From: Rhodanobacteraceae bacterium
Lineage (GTDB): Bacteria; Pseudomonadota; Gammaproteobacteria; Xanthomonadales; SZUA-5
NCBI GenBank assembly: GCA_016713135.1
Contig: JADJPR010000016.1
Coordinates: forward strand, 124,001 to 188,000
Length of the DNA stretch: 64,000 bases
Direction of reading: 5' to 3'
Part shown: positions 1-9,500 of the stretch, piece after piece
Position numbering within the stretch: the first letter of the stretch is position 1
Layout: every line of letters begins with the position of its first letter
Program-made: the position numbers and the translations under genes
The notes under the pieces: generated by a model
The model's database searches: none
What the model was told of the DNA's origin: nothing
What the model saw: only the letters and a program-made list of their open reading frames with translations

Positions 1-1015
1 CGGCGCCCCAGAAACCGGCGTCGGCGAGCGCGCTCATGCGCCGGCCGGCCTGCGCCAGCGCGGTCCAGTCGGCCGAATGCGCCAGCGCGGCCTGCGCCGC
101 CGCGGCCAGGCGCGCACCGAGGTCGAGGTAGCCGCAGCGCAGCGCGGACAGCACCGCGTCCAGCAACTGCGCCGGTCCGGCGGCGCGCGCCCGGTCTTCC
201 AGCTTGCGCGCGGCGGCCTCGGCCAGCGTGGCGCCCCAGGCGCCGGCCTCGATCAGCTGCGCGCGCTGCTGCCCCGGCGCCGTCAGGGTCCAGCGCTCCT
301 GGTAGTGCTGGTCGACGCTGAGCGCGCGCGCGGCGCCCGCCGCGGCGACGCCATCGAGCGCAAATCCGGCGATCTCGAGCGTGCGCAGCCGCCACAGGAT
401 CTCGCCGCGCTGGCTGTCGTCGCGCCGGCGCCGGTCCAGTTCGAGCTTGCGCGGCCCGCTCGGCGCTTCCAGGTCGTGCGCCGCGAGCAACGCCAGCACC
501 TCGTCGACCAGCGGCGGCTGCGGCGTGCCGCTGGCCAGCGCGCCGCGGCCATCGCCCGCGAGCACGCGCAGTGCAGACCGCAGCCGCGCATCGGTGGTGC
601 CGGCCATCCGCCGCGCATTCCACGGCGGCGGCTCGTCCAGCGCGCTGTCGCACAACGCGTCGAGCAGCCCGTCGAGCACATCGCTGCGCAGCGGCACGAC
701 ATGCCCGCGCAGCTGTGCCAGCCCCAGGATCCGCGCCCGCGCCTGCACCAGTTGCGCCGTCGCCAGCGGCTGGCGCGCCTTGCGCAGCGCCGCGACGATA
801 GTCGTCAGCGTCCGCATGCCCGCAGCCGCGGTCCCGTCCCGCCACTGCCAGCGATACCACAAGGGAGAGGGCATCCCGGCGCCATAACCGGCGTAGGCGT
901 CCAGTTGCAGCTCGCTGTAGGGCACGAGGTAGGAGCCGACGCGGGTGAGGGTGGCGGGCGGGGTGAGGGTGGGCTCGGCCTCTGACGAGGGCACGAGGGC
1001 CTCTGACGAGGGCAC
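1..1015 (-). CDS. YehM-like DUF5682 protein, C-terminal part (cut by window edge)
   Basis: This frame carries the second half of a DUF5682 protein whose first half is at 1093-1830. Reading down from about 982 the protein is EPTLTPPATLTRVGSYLVP, followed shortly by a GYGAG stretch and PLWY. From memory, that is how the family continues after its GxWH motif. The frame stays open to the left edge, so the C-terminus is missing. It is one base out of frame with the first half, and GAGGGCAC-word repeats lie between them. In-frame GTG codons inside the repeat (for example at 1015) could restart translation, but I see no convincing ribosome site. DUF5682 has no settled function. Its E. coli relative yehM sits with yehI, yehL and a VWA gene. 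Either the gene is broken, or the two halves are made separately. Confidence 0.6.
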   Translation of the reverse strand, partial: MPSSEALVPSSEAEPTLTPPATLTRVGSYLVPYSELQLDAYAGYGAGMPSPLWYRWQWRDGTAAAGMRTLTTIVAALRKARQPLATAQLVQARARILGLAQLRGHVVPLRSDVLDGLLDALCDSALDEPPPWNARRMAGTTDARLRSALRVLAGDGRGALASGTPQPPLVDEVLALLAAHDLEAPSGPRKLELDRRRRDDSQRGEILWRLRTLEIAGFALDGVAAAGAARALSVDQHYQERWTLTAPGQQRAQLIEAGAWGATLAEAAARKLEDRARAAGPAQLLDAVLSALRCGYLDLGARLAAAAQAALAHSADWTALAQAGRRMSALADAGFWGA

Positions 1016-1152
1016 GAGGGCACGAGGGCACGAGGGCACCGGGTGCTGGCAGATCGCGGAGCGCGCTTCGTCGAAGGCGCTTCGGGCTGCGATCAGGGTC
1101 CGATGCTCGCGGCCTCCTCGTGCCCTCGTGCCCTCGTGCCCTCGTGTCCTCC
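981..1152. repeat. Inverted word repeat (GAGGGCACGA / TCGTGCCCTC) splitting the DUF5682 gene
   Basis: Tandem GAGGGCAC words fill 981-1040, and their reverse complement (GTGCCCTC words) fills 1114-1152, with about 75 bp between. The element lies inside the DUF5682 gene. It brings in the TGA at 1093 and shifts the frame by one base. The same words form the element at 3052-3154, two genes upstream in the operon. An RNA copy could fold into a long hairpin. Confidence 0.85.
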
Positions 1153-1830
1153 TTTTTCACTGCGCCCTCCCGCAATCAACGCCCCCCGATGCCACCCGCC
1201 ACACACCACCAGCACCGGGCCCGGGGTGGCGCAGGCCCAGGCGATCCATTCGCGCATGTGGGCTTCGCGGGCCTGGTCGGAGGGGTGGCCGGGTTCGTCG
1301 GCGCGCAGTTCGTCGAAGTAGTGGTCGAGCGCGGCTTGCAGCGCCACGGTGCGCTCCGGATCGACACCGATCGCATCGGCATCGCGCTCGTACAGGTGGT
1401 CCCACAGGGCATCGTCGCCGTCGACGCCGAAGCGCCGCTGCAACAAGGCGCTTACGCGCGCATAGCGCTCACGCCCGGGCAGCGTGTTCAGGGTGTAGCG
1501 CTGCGGCAACTCGCGCGCGCCCTCGTGCCAGTAAGGCAGGTCCATGAAGCGCACCCGCGCGCCGACCTCGCGGGCGGCCTGCATCGCCGCCCACTCGGGC
1601 GCGAACTCGGCAAACGGCGCGTGGCAGCTCGCCGTGCCCTGCTCATCCCCGTGATAGCTGTAGATCGCGATCGGCAGGGTGTGCGGCAGCGCCAGCTCAT
1701 CCAGCCGCGCATTGAAGTCGCTCGGCCCCTCGATCAGCACCGTGTGCGGCCTGATTTCCCGGATACGCGCCCGCACCAGCCGCGCACAGGCGGGCGAGTA
1801 GTGGCGGATGCCGAGGATGTGGGGCTTCAT
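1093..1830 (-). CDS. YehM-like DUF5682 protein, N-terminal part
   Basis: The protein begins MKPHILGIRHYSPACARL and continues with VLIEGPSDFNARL, the typical opening of DUF5682 proteins (YehM in E. coli). It reaches the GGWH motif near residue 220 and then runs into repeat-encoded sequence (EGTRARGHEE) before a stop, giving 245 residues. Family members are about three times longer, and the missing continuation is found in another frame at 1-1015. The ATG at 1830 follows a spacer of 125 bp after the AAA+ ATPase gene, so the two are probably co-transcribed. The role in the MoxR-associated module is unknown. The start and family are clear. Whether the truncated product works is not. Confidence 0.75.
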   Translation of the reverse strand: MKPHILGIRHYSPACARLVRARIREIRPHTVLIEGPSDFNARLDELALPHTLPIAIYSYHGDEQGTASCHAPFAEFAPEWAAMQAAREVGARVRFMDLPYWHEGARELPQRYTLNTLPGRERYARVSALLQRRFGVDGDDALWDHLYERDADAIGVDPERTVALQAALDHYFDELRADEPGHPSDQAREAHMREWIAWACATPGPVLVVCGGWHRGALIAGGRSEKGGHEGTRARGHEEAASIGP

Positions 1831-1855
1831 GCGGGACGTGCCTGGTCGTGAATTG

Positions 1856-1924
1856 CGTCAAACGTCAAACGGAAAACGTCAATGGGTGCGCGGCCAATTG
1901 ACGTTTCACGTTTCACATTTGACC
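1856..1924. repeat. Inverted word repeat (GTCAAACG / GACGTTTCAC) between yehL-like and yehM-like genes
   Basis: AACGTCAAACGGAAAACGTC on the left is answered by TTGACGTTTCACGTTTCAC on the right, with about 15 bp between. It lies in the spacer between two genes of one operon, so it is unlikely to be a plain terminator. Nearly the same words recur at 49401-49470 and 50111-50185. Confidence 0.8.
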
Positions 1925-1955
1925 CTGCTTGCCAGCAGCCATGACAACTCCAGTG

Positions 1956-3038
1956 CTATCCCGGCAGCCGATGCCTCGCCTCCCACAACGCCCGCCACGC
2001 CGCGCCCTTGCGTTTGGCGACGCGCTGGTCGAGGTAGCGGCGGAGTTTCTTGAGGTCGTCGGGATCGTCCTTGACTGCGGTGCCGGCGAGCGCCTCGACG
2101 ATGTCGCCGGGTTCGCCGCGGTCGCCGCGCAGGTAGTGGCCGCGCAGGCCGATGGCGCAGGCCACGCTGACCGCCTCGGCGGTCGAGAGCACGGTGGACA
2201 TGCGCTCCATGCCGCCGCCTTCGGCATCGACGCCCTGGCGCAGTTCGCGGAAGCTGGCCACCAGCACTTCGAGCACTTCGCGCGGCGGGGCGAAGGGCAC
2301 GCCGGACTCGGCCAGCAGGCGGGTGGCTTCGCGTTCGACCAGGGCCAGTTCCTCGTCCAGGTCGGCGATCGGGAACACGGTCTCGAAGGCGAAGCGGCGC
2401 TTCAGCGCGGCGCTCATCTCGTTGACACCGCGGTCGCGGATGTTGGCGGTGGCGATCAGGTTGAAGCCGGCGCGCGCGTATACCGCGGCGGCCTCGCCGA
2501 GTTCCGGGATCATCAGCACGCGCTCGCTGAGCACGCTGAGCAGTCCGTCCTGCACCTCGGCCGGGCAGCGGGTGATTTCCTCGAAGCGCACCAACTTGCC
2601 TTCGCGCATGCCATTGAGCAGCGGCGCCGGCACCAGCGCGCGCTCGCTCGGGCCCTCGTTGAGCAGCAGGGCGTAGTTCCAGCCGTACTTGATCTGGTCC
2701 TCGGTGGTCGCCGCGCCGCCCTGGATGGTCAGGGTGGAATCGCCGCTGATCGCCGCCGCGAGCAGTTCGCCGAACAGCGACTTCGCCGTTCCCGGCTCAC
2801 CCACCAGCAGCAGCGCGCGGTTGCTGGCCAGCGTCACCAGCGCACGCTCGACCAGTGCCGCCGGCAGCACCAGCTTGGCGCCCGCGCCCGGCCCATCGCC
2901 GAGGATGAAGCTGCGTACCGCGTGCATCGACAACTGCCAGCCGGGCGGGCGCGGGGCCTTGTCGGCCTTGCGCAGGCGCGCCAGTTCGTCGGCGTGTTGC
3001 GCCTCGGCGGCGGGGCGTTGCAGGGAGGCAGGCTTCAT
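1956..3038 (-). CDS. MoxR-type AAA+ ATPase, YehL-like
   Basis: This 360-residue AAA+ ATPase has Walker A GEPGTAKS at residues 80-87, Walker B (LVRFEE) at 149-154, sensor 1 in TANIRDRG near 197-204 and an Arg-Arg pair after ALK near 214. MoxR ATPases act with VWA-domain partners to remodel client proteins. The E. coli relative YehL sits beside yehI, yehM and yehP, as here. The start was set at ATG 3038 (MKPASLQRP) because the 16 in-frame residues upstream are translated from the GAGGGCAC repeat. It lies downstream of the WGR/DUF4132 genes on the same strand, so those large proteins may be its clients or regulators; that is inference. The C-terminus ends in a basic stretch (DQRVAKRKGAAWRALW). 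Confidence 0.88.
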   Translation of the reverse strand: MKPASLQRPAAEAQHADELARLRKADKAPRPPGWQLSMHAVRSFILGDGPGAGAKLVLPAALVERALVTLASNRALLLVGEPGTAKSLFGELLAAAISGDSTLTIQGGAATTEDQIKYGWNYALLLNEGPSERALVPAPLLNGMREGKLVRFEEITRCPAEVQDGLLSVLSERVLMIPELGEAAAVYARAGFNLIATANIRDRGVNEMSAALKRRFAFETVFPIADLDEELALVEREATRLLAESGVPFAPPREVLEVLVASFRELRQGVDAEGGGMERMSTVLSTAEAVSVACAIGLRGHYLRGDRGEPGDIVEALAGTAVKDDPDDLKKLRRYLDQRVAKRKGAAWRALWEARHRLPG

Positions 3039-3051
3039 CGCGGCGCATCCG

Positions 3052-3154
3052 TACGAGGGCACGAGGGCACGAGGGCACGAGGGCACGCAAGAGCCACGAG
3101 CCGCGGCGCTCCGGCTTCTCCGTGCCCTCGTGCCTTCGTGCCCTCGTGCCCTCG
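3052..3154. repeat. Inverted word repeat (GAGGGCAC / GTGCCCTC)
   Basis: ACGAGGGCACGAGGGCACGA on the left is answered by GTGCCCTCGTGCC words on the right, around a 35 bp GC-rich core. It fills most of the spacer between the WGR-less DUF4132 gene and the AAA+ gene, and uses the same words as the element at 981-1152. Confidence 0.85.
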
Positions 3155-3198
3155 CAGAAGGCCTTCGTGGCCTCCGGTCAGCTTCGCCATTCCCGCCA

Positions 3199-6100
3199 TC
3201 ACGCCACCTCCGTCAGTCGTTCCACGTCGCGCAGCACTTCGCTGACCTGCACCGGGTGCAGGCTGTGCCAGGGCGTGCCTGCATCATCGCCGAAGACGCG
3301 CGCGCGGCGCAGTTGCAGCTTGCCGAGGGTCTGCACCGGCTCGGCCAGCGGTTCGCGCGGGTCGCAGCCCGGCCCGAACGACAACTCCGCTGCGTGCTCT
3401 CCTAGCGCCCGGCGCAGCGCGGCGAAGTGCTGGTACTCGCCGTCCCGGCGCCAGCCGCGCGATTCCAGGCCGAGCAGGCTGCCGCTGGCGACCCGGCGTC
3501 CGCTGAAACGCTGCAGTGTGTCGCCCGCGGCTTCCGCCGGATCCAGTCGCCAGACCTCGCGGCCGAGCTGCGGGAACGGCTGCAGGATCTCGTAGTCGGC
3601 GAACTGTCCAAAGGCCATGGCAGCGGCCGGGTCCAGTTCGCAAGGATGCGCCAGGCCGATCTCGTCGCCGTCCGCGAGCGTCAGCAGGCTATCGCTGGCA
3701 TCCGCGAAGCTGCCGTCCTCGGCGACGCGCAGGCAGCGCTGCGGACGATCGTCCACGTACACCGCCCACAGCAGCCGGCGCGCGAGGTGGCGCAGCAACG
3801 GATGGCGCACGATCAGGGTCTGCCACTCGCCGGCGTTCCAGCGCCTTCGCGTGCACATGGCCTGTTCCAGCCGCGCGATCTGCAGGCTGGCGAGCGCGCG
3901 CGCACTGGCCTTGAGGCTCTTCCACTGCGCGCTCGCCAGCGAGGCGAGGGCGGCATCGTCGCCGCGACTTGGTTTCGGCAGCTCGCGCAGGCGCTTGCCG
4001 TCGCCGTCGCGGACGTAGGGCGCCAAGGCCTCGTCGAAGCCGACCGTGAACTGGCGCGGCCCGAAGTCCAGGCGCAGCGAGCCGTCGGCGTCGAGGCCGA
4101 GGTCGGGCACCAGGCGGTCGTCGAGTTGCTCGCGGCTGAGTTCGCGCGCCTGGGCGATTGCCGCGATCTTCGCCTCGGCGCGGCGCTGCAGCCCGCCCAC
4201 CTTGCGCTGCTGGGCGAGGCCGTTCAGGTGCATCAGCGCGACATCGCTGGCGATCGCGGCGAGCACTTCGAGGCCCGCCAGCGCGCGCGCCAGTTCGCCC
4301 GCACGCGACCATTCGCGCAGCCGCCGCGCAAGGCGTGTGGCGCAGTCGTCGTCGCCGAGGTGCGCGAGCGCGTGGAAGGCCCAAGTGTCCTTGCCGGGCG
4401 CGGCGCCGGCGTGCCAGGCCTCGAACAAGGCCCAGGCGAAAGCGCCGAGGCTGGCCGGACGGCACAGTGCGCGCAGGCGGTCGAGGCCGGCGTAGCGCTG
4501 CTCCAGGGTAGAGATCGCGAGCATCTCGCCGATCGCATCGAGCGCCTCGGGCGGCAGCGCGCGGCCGTCGAGCAGCTGCGGGCGCGGCCATGCGACCGGC
4601 GTCCAGAAGGCTGGCATCTGCGGAATCCGCAGGGGCGCAAGTTGCATCGGGTCGAAGGCGCGCAGCTGCGCCAGCGCGGCCGCCCCGGCCGTACCGTGCA
4701 GCGCCGCCGCCTGTTCCAGCGCCGCCGGGTCCTGCTCCAGCAGCCAGCGCAGCGCCGGCAGCGCATCAGCGCCGGCCTTGCGATCGGCGAGCTGCGGCAA
4801 CAGCGTCGCCGCAGCCAGCGTGGCGTGCCGTTGCAACCAGGCCTGCGCCTGCAGGCGTGCGCCGCGCGCCTTGCCGCGCAGCGCGCGCGCCGCGCAGGTG
4901 GCCACGCGCGCGCTCGCCAGCGCTTGCGCCAGGCGCAGGCCGATCTCGGCGTGGCGATCCGGCAGCGCATCAAGGACCGGAATCGCGGCCTCGTCGAGCC
5001 AGGCGACCACGCCTTCGAGTCCGGGCGGCGACCATGTGGTCCAGCGGCGCGGATCGCGCAGCGCCAACAGCGCCACTGCTGTGGCGGGCGGCAGCACCAG
5101 CAGCGCGGCCGCCAGCGCGTCGTGGCTGCCGTCGACGTCCTCGGCCTGCAGTGCCGCGCCGGCGAGCGCGCGCGCCTGCGCCGCGGCGGCGACGCCGAGA
5201 TGGGTGAGCAGCGCCGGCTCCAGCGGCCTGCCCTGCAACCAGGCGTGCCCGGCGAAGCGCTCGCGCACGCGCTGCGGTGTCTGCCCGTCGAGCCAGCGCT
5301 CGCGCTCGCCGGCGCGCCAGGCGAGCGTCGGCGGCGGTGCGTAGACCGGCAGCGCCGGCCAGGCCAGCGCGCGGCGGCCGCGCACGCGCCACGGCGGCGC
5401 GCGCAACCAGTCCGGCAAGTCCGCGAGCGCTGCTTCGGGCTGGGCGGATCCGCTGTCCGCCAGCTGCTCGAACAGTTCGCGCAGCGCGCCTTCGCTGCGC
5501 CCCTGGCAGGCGACGAGCGCGGCGGGCTGCGCACGTGCCAGCCACGCCAGCCAGTCGCGCAGCGCCGGCCGCGGCTGCGCCAACTGCGCCTGCGCGACCT
5601 CGCGCAAGGCAAACTCCGGCCAGGCCTGCGCGATCTCCTCGGCGTGCGGTCGCACCTCGCGATCTTCCAGGCGGGTCAGCAGCCAGCGCAGCGCGGCCGG
5701 GGAATCGTGCGCGCGGATCAGGTCGAGGATCGCGCGCCGGCCCGCCGCATCCTGCTGCTGCGGCAGCGCCGCGATCGCAAAGTCGAGCGCGTCCGCCAGT
5801 TCGCAGCGCACCGCGTTCAGCAGCGCGATCCGCCAGTGGCCCGCAGAGGTCAGGAATCCGAGGCGGGCGTGCACCTTGCGCGCCTGCGGCCCATCCAGGC
5901 GGCAACCGGCCAGCAGGGCGGCGCGTGTGATGTCGGCGTCGGAGCCGTCGAGCGCGGCGCGCACCAGCGCCGCCTCGCCCGGCAACAAGTGCGCGGCGAG
6001 GGTGGCCGCGTGCCCGCGCAGCCCGGCAGCCGCCACTTCCGCGAGCAGCGCCTGGTATTCCGCCTCAGGCAATGCGGCGATGCGCTCGCGCAGCTCGTCG

Positions 6101-6582
6101 AAGCCGCAGGCGGGATAGCAGTGCAGTGGCAGGTCTGCCGGTGCCAGTGCGGCGACCGCGGCGAGCACCTGGCGGGTCGCGAAGACGACCCCATGAGCGG
6201 CCGCCGCCAGTTGCCACAGCGTATGCGGCCGCGGAGCTTCCTTGCGCCCGTAGAGCTCGATCGCCACCAGCAGCGCGCGCAGCGCGCCCTGCCAGGCGCT
6301 CTCGTCGGCCTCGCGCGCCAGCGCCGCCGCATCGATCAGGCTGACGCGGGTCGCGCCGATTTCGCGATAGCGCGGGATCGCTGCGTGGCGATACGCGATC
6401 TCCGATTCCAGGTCGCTGCGCTGCAGGACGGTCTGCGCCGCTTCGAACTGCGCGAGGCACTGCTGCGCATCGAGTGCGACCGGCGCCGTCAGCGGCTCGC
6501 CGCGCCACACCGGCAGCGCGCGTTTCCAGGCCGGTGTCCACAGGAAGTGGCCCGGCGGCTGCGGCTCGCCCGCTGCGATCAT
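3199..6582 (-). CDS. DUF4132 protein without WGR domain (YehI paralogue 4)
   Basis: This protein of about 1127 residues starts directly with the conserved block PPGHFLWTPAWKRAL and continues through the DUF4132-type C-terminal half (PDLGLDADGSLRLDFGPRQF, then the ending SEVLRDVERL). It therefore matches the three upstream paralogues but lacks their N-terminal WGR domain and proline linker. The start is ATG 6582, overlapping the TGA of the upstream gene (ATGA), which suggests translational coupling. The frame is open well upstream, but that part lies in another frame of the neighbour and is not the gene. DUF4132 function is unknown; E. coli YehI and the MolR relics belong here. The tandem copies and the adjacent AAA+ gene suggest a multi-subunit complex, which is inference. 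Confidence 0.82.
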   Translation of the reverse strand: MIAAGEPQPPGHFLWTPAWKRALPVWRGEPLTAPVALDAQQCLAQFEAAQTVLQRSDLESEIAYRHAAIPRYREIGATRVSLIDAAALAREADESAWQGALRALLVAIELYGRKEAPRPHTLWQLAAAAHGVVFATRQVLAAVAALAPADLPLHCYPACGFDELRERIAALPEAEYQALLAEVAAAGLRGHAATLAAHLLPGEAALVRAALDGSDADITRAALLAGCRLDGPQARKVHARLGFLTSAGHWRIALLNAVRCELADALDFAIAALPQQQDAAGRRAILDLIRAHDSPAALRWLLTRLEDREVRPHAEEIAQAWPEFALREVAQAQLAQPRPALRDWLAWLARAQPAALVACQGRSEGALRELFEQLADSGSAQPEAALADLPDWLRAPPWRVRGRRALAWPALPVYAPPPTLAWRAGERERWLDGQTPQRVRERFAGHAWLQGRPLEPALLTHLGVAAAAQARALAGAALQAEDVDGSHDALAAALLVLPPATAVALLALRDPRRWTTWSPPGLEGVVAWLDEAAIPVLDALPDRHAEIGLRLAQALASARVATCAARALRGKARGARLQAQAWLQRHATLAAATLLPQLADRKAGADALPALRWLLEQDPAALEQAAALHGTAGAAALAQLRAFDPMQLAPLRIPQMPAFWTPVAWPRPQLLDGRALPPEALDAIGEMLAISTLEQRYAGLDRLRALCRPASLGAFAWALFEAWHAGAAPGKDTWAFHALAHLGDDDCATRLARRLREWSRAGELARALAGLEVLAAIASDVALMHLNGLAQQRKVGGLQRRAEAKIAAIAQARELSREQLDDRLVPDLGLDADGSLRLDFGPRQFTVGFDEALAPYVRDGDGKRLRELPKPSRGDDAALASLASAQWKSLKASARALASLQIARLEQAMCTRRRWNAGEWQTLIVRHPLLRHLARRLLWAVYVDDRPQRCLRVAEDGSFADASDSLLTLADGDEIGLAHPCELDPAAAMAFGQFADYEILQPFPQLGREVWRLDPAEAAGDTLQRFSGRRVASGSLLGLESRGWRRDGEYQHFAALRRALGEHAAELSFGPGCDPREPLAEPVQTLGKLQLRRARVFGDDAGTPWHSLHPVQVSEVLRDVERLTEVA

Positions 6583-9500
6583 GCCAGCACCGCCAGCCGG
6601 TCGACCTCGCGCAGCAACTCGCTGGCCAGCACCGGATCGAGCGCACCCCAGTTCGCCGGGCCTTCGAGTTCCAGCGTCTCCAGCGTCTGCACCGGCTCCG
6701 ATTTCGCATCGCCGAGCCAGGCGCCGGGCGCGAAGGGCAGGCGCACGCGGACGCCATCGCCGAGCGCGCGCACCGCCTGCGTGTGGCGGCCGCTCTCGAT
6801 GGTCAGCTCGTCCTTCGCCCAGCCGCGCGACTCGAGGCCGAGCAGGCTGCCGATCGCGACCTTGCGGCCGGCGAAACGGTCGATCGCGGTCGCCGCACGT
6901 TCGGCTTCCGCCAGGGTGTACACCTCGCGACCGAGCTGCACGAAGGGCTGTGCGATCTCGTAGTCGGCGAAGATCCGGGCGAAGGCGGCGAGCTCGTCGG
7001 CCGCAAGTTCCAGCGGATGGGCGAGGCCGACCACGGCGTTGTCGGGAAGCGTCAGCAGCGCGTCGCGTGCGTCGGCCAGGCTCAGGTCCTCGGCGACGCG
7101 GAAGCCGCGCACCGCCGCGCCATCGGCGTACTCCGCCCACAGCAGCCGGCGCGCGAGGTGACGCAGCAGCGGATGCTCGACGAAGCAGGCGCGGAACTCG
7201 CCCGCGCGCCAGCGGCGGCGCAGCACCATCGCCTCCTCGAGCCGCCGCAGTTGCTGGCCGGCAAGCGTGCGCGCGTCCTTCTTCAGTGCCTTCCAGCGCG
7301 CCACCGCGTCCGCGGCGAGCGCGGCATCGTCGGATTTCGCTGGCGTCGGCAGGTCCTTGAGCAGGGCGCCCGTGGCATCGCGCAGCTGCGGCTGCAGATG
7401 CTCGTCGAAGCCGACCTTGAACTGGCGCGGACCGAAGTCCAGCAGCAGTGTGCCGTGCTCGTCGAGGCCAAGATCCGGCACCAGCCGGTCGGCCAATTGC
7501 GCACTGGACAGGCCGCGCACCTGCGCCAGCTGTTCCAGCTTCGCTTGCGCCTTGGCCTGCAGCGGCTTGCTCTTGACCTTCTGGGCGATGCCATGCAGCT
7601 GCATCAGCGCGATGTCCGAGCCGAGCGCGGCGAGCACGTCGAGGCCGGACGCCGCGCGCGCGCTGGCGCCCTCGCTCGGCCAGACGCGAATCAGCTTCGC
7701 CAGCCGCCGCGCGCACTCGTCGTCGCCGAGGTGCGCGAGGGCGCCGAAGGCCCACTTTTCCTTCGACGGCGCGCCGGCGCTGTCCCAGGCCTCGAACAGC
7801 GCCCAGGCGAAGGCGCCGAGGCTCGCCGGCGTGCACAGCGCGCGCACGCGGTCGAGGCCGGGGTAGCGCGGTTCCAGCGGCGAGAAGGCAAGCATCTCGG
7901 CGATCACCTCGAGCGCCTGCGCCGGCAGCGCGCGGCCGTCGGCCAGCAGCGGTGGCGGCAGCGCGCTGGCCTGGAAGAGATCCGGCAGCTTCGGTGCCTT
8001 GGCCGGTGCACCGTCGGCGCTCGCCGCGCCCTTGCGGCCGCGCCAGGCGGGCGCGCGCAGCCACTCCGGCAGCTCCGCGAGGGGGACCTGCGGGCGCTCC
8101 GCCGGCAGGCTCTGTTGCAGGCGTTCGAGCAGCGGTCGAATGGCCGCGTCCGCCTGCGCGCAGGCCGCGGCCAGCGCCGCGCGCTGTGCCAGCACGAAGC
8201 GCTGCAGCCAGTCGCGCAGCGGCTTGTCCTCGTGGGTGACCAGGCGCTCGGCGGCGAGCCGGATCGCGGCCTGCGGCCAGGCGTGGGCGAAGGGATCCAG
8301 CTGCGCGCGCACCAGCGGATCGTCGCTGCGCCCGAGCAAGGCGGCGAGAGCGGCGAGGCTGTCGTGTGCGCGCACCACCTCGAGCGCCGCGCGCCTCCAG
8401 TCCTGCGCGCCTTGGCGGCCATAGCCATCCAGCGCAATCTCGGCCGCCTGCGGATGGCGCAGCCGCGCCAGGTTCAGGTGCAACACACGCCAGGTGGTCC
8501 AACGGTGGTCATATCCGGCCGTGCTGGTGTACACGCGCCGCGCCTGCGCCTCGTCGAGGTGACAGGCCATCAGCAGACTGGCCTCGCTGCCGGCGGTGGT
8601 TGCCGGCAGGGCCTCGACCGCTGGCGTGACCAGCTCTGCCTCGGTCGGGAACAGCCAGGCCATGAGGCCACCGACCACACCACCCGCAGCCGCCGCGACC
8701 GCTTCCTCGCGCAGCGTCGCGTAGCTCGCGTCATCGAGCGTGGCGATGCGCACGCGCAGTTCGTCGAGCCCCCAGCGCGGCAGGTCGTCGGCCGCTATCC
8801 ACGCGCGCCCGGCGAGCGCGGCGCGCAAGGCCGCGAGCGTGAACGGCCAGCCGTGCAGCACCGCGCACAACTGCCAAAGCGCTTGCGCATCGGTCATCGC
8901 GCTGCGCTCGACGTGGCTGGAGCTGAACTCGATCAGCAGGCGCAGCAGCGCGGTCCAGTGCGCCAGGTCGCTGCACTGCGCCAGCCGGGCCGGGTCGAAG
9001 GTGGTGGCATCCAGCGCCACGCCGGCGTGTTTGCTGTACTGCTGCAGCGAAAACTGCGCGGATTTGCTGGCCTGGCTGGCAGCGACGCGTCGGGTGAAGT
9101 CGGCGATAACCGTCTCGCGCTGCAGCGGCGGCGGGGCGACGAAGTCTTCGCCGCGCCATGGCGGCAGCGCCTTGCGCCAGGCTGGCGTCCACAGGAATTT
9201 GCCGGGGGGCTGAGGCTCGGGGCCGGCGTCAGGGGTTGGTGTTGGTGTTGGTGTTGGTGTTGGTGTTGGTGTTGGTGTTGGTGTTGGTGTTGGTGTTGGT
9301 GTTGGTGCTGGTGCTAGTGCTGGTGTTGGTGTGCGTGTTGGTGCTGGTGTTGGAACAGGTGCTGGTGTTGGTGTTGGAACAGAAGCAGGTGCCGCGGCCG
9401 CAGCCGTGCCCACCTCCGCATAGCCCTTGCCGGTCTTCTCGCGGATCAGCTTGTCCGCTTCGGCCTGTGCCGCGGCAGCGCTGGCGCAGGCCTTGTCCTT

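Noticed and set aside
3427..6963. Long plus-strand open frame of about 1178 codons antisense to the DUF4132 gene
   Set aside because: High GC leaves antisense frames open. The translation is Arg/Gln-rich without domains, while the minus strand shows conserved paralogous proteins. The same holds for open frames at 6474-9317, 9624-12827 and 13263-15932.
3199..8502. A 1767-codon minus-strand frame as one giant protein
   Set aside because: Its first 640 codons lie out of frame within paralogue 3 and look like Arg/Ala shadow sequence. The real gene starts at ATG 6582.
9225..9406. CRISPR-like array in the GGTGTT region
   Set aside because: Units are contiguous six-base repeats without spacers and encode a Pro-Thr linker. 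No array of repeats with unique spacers was seen in the window.
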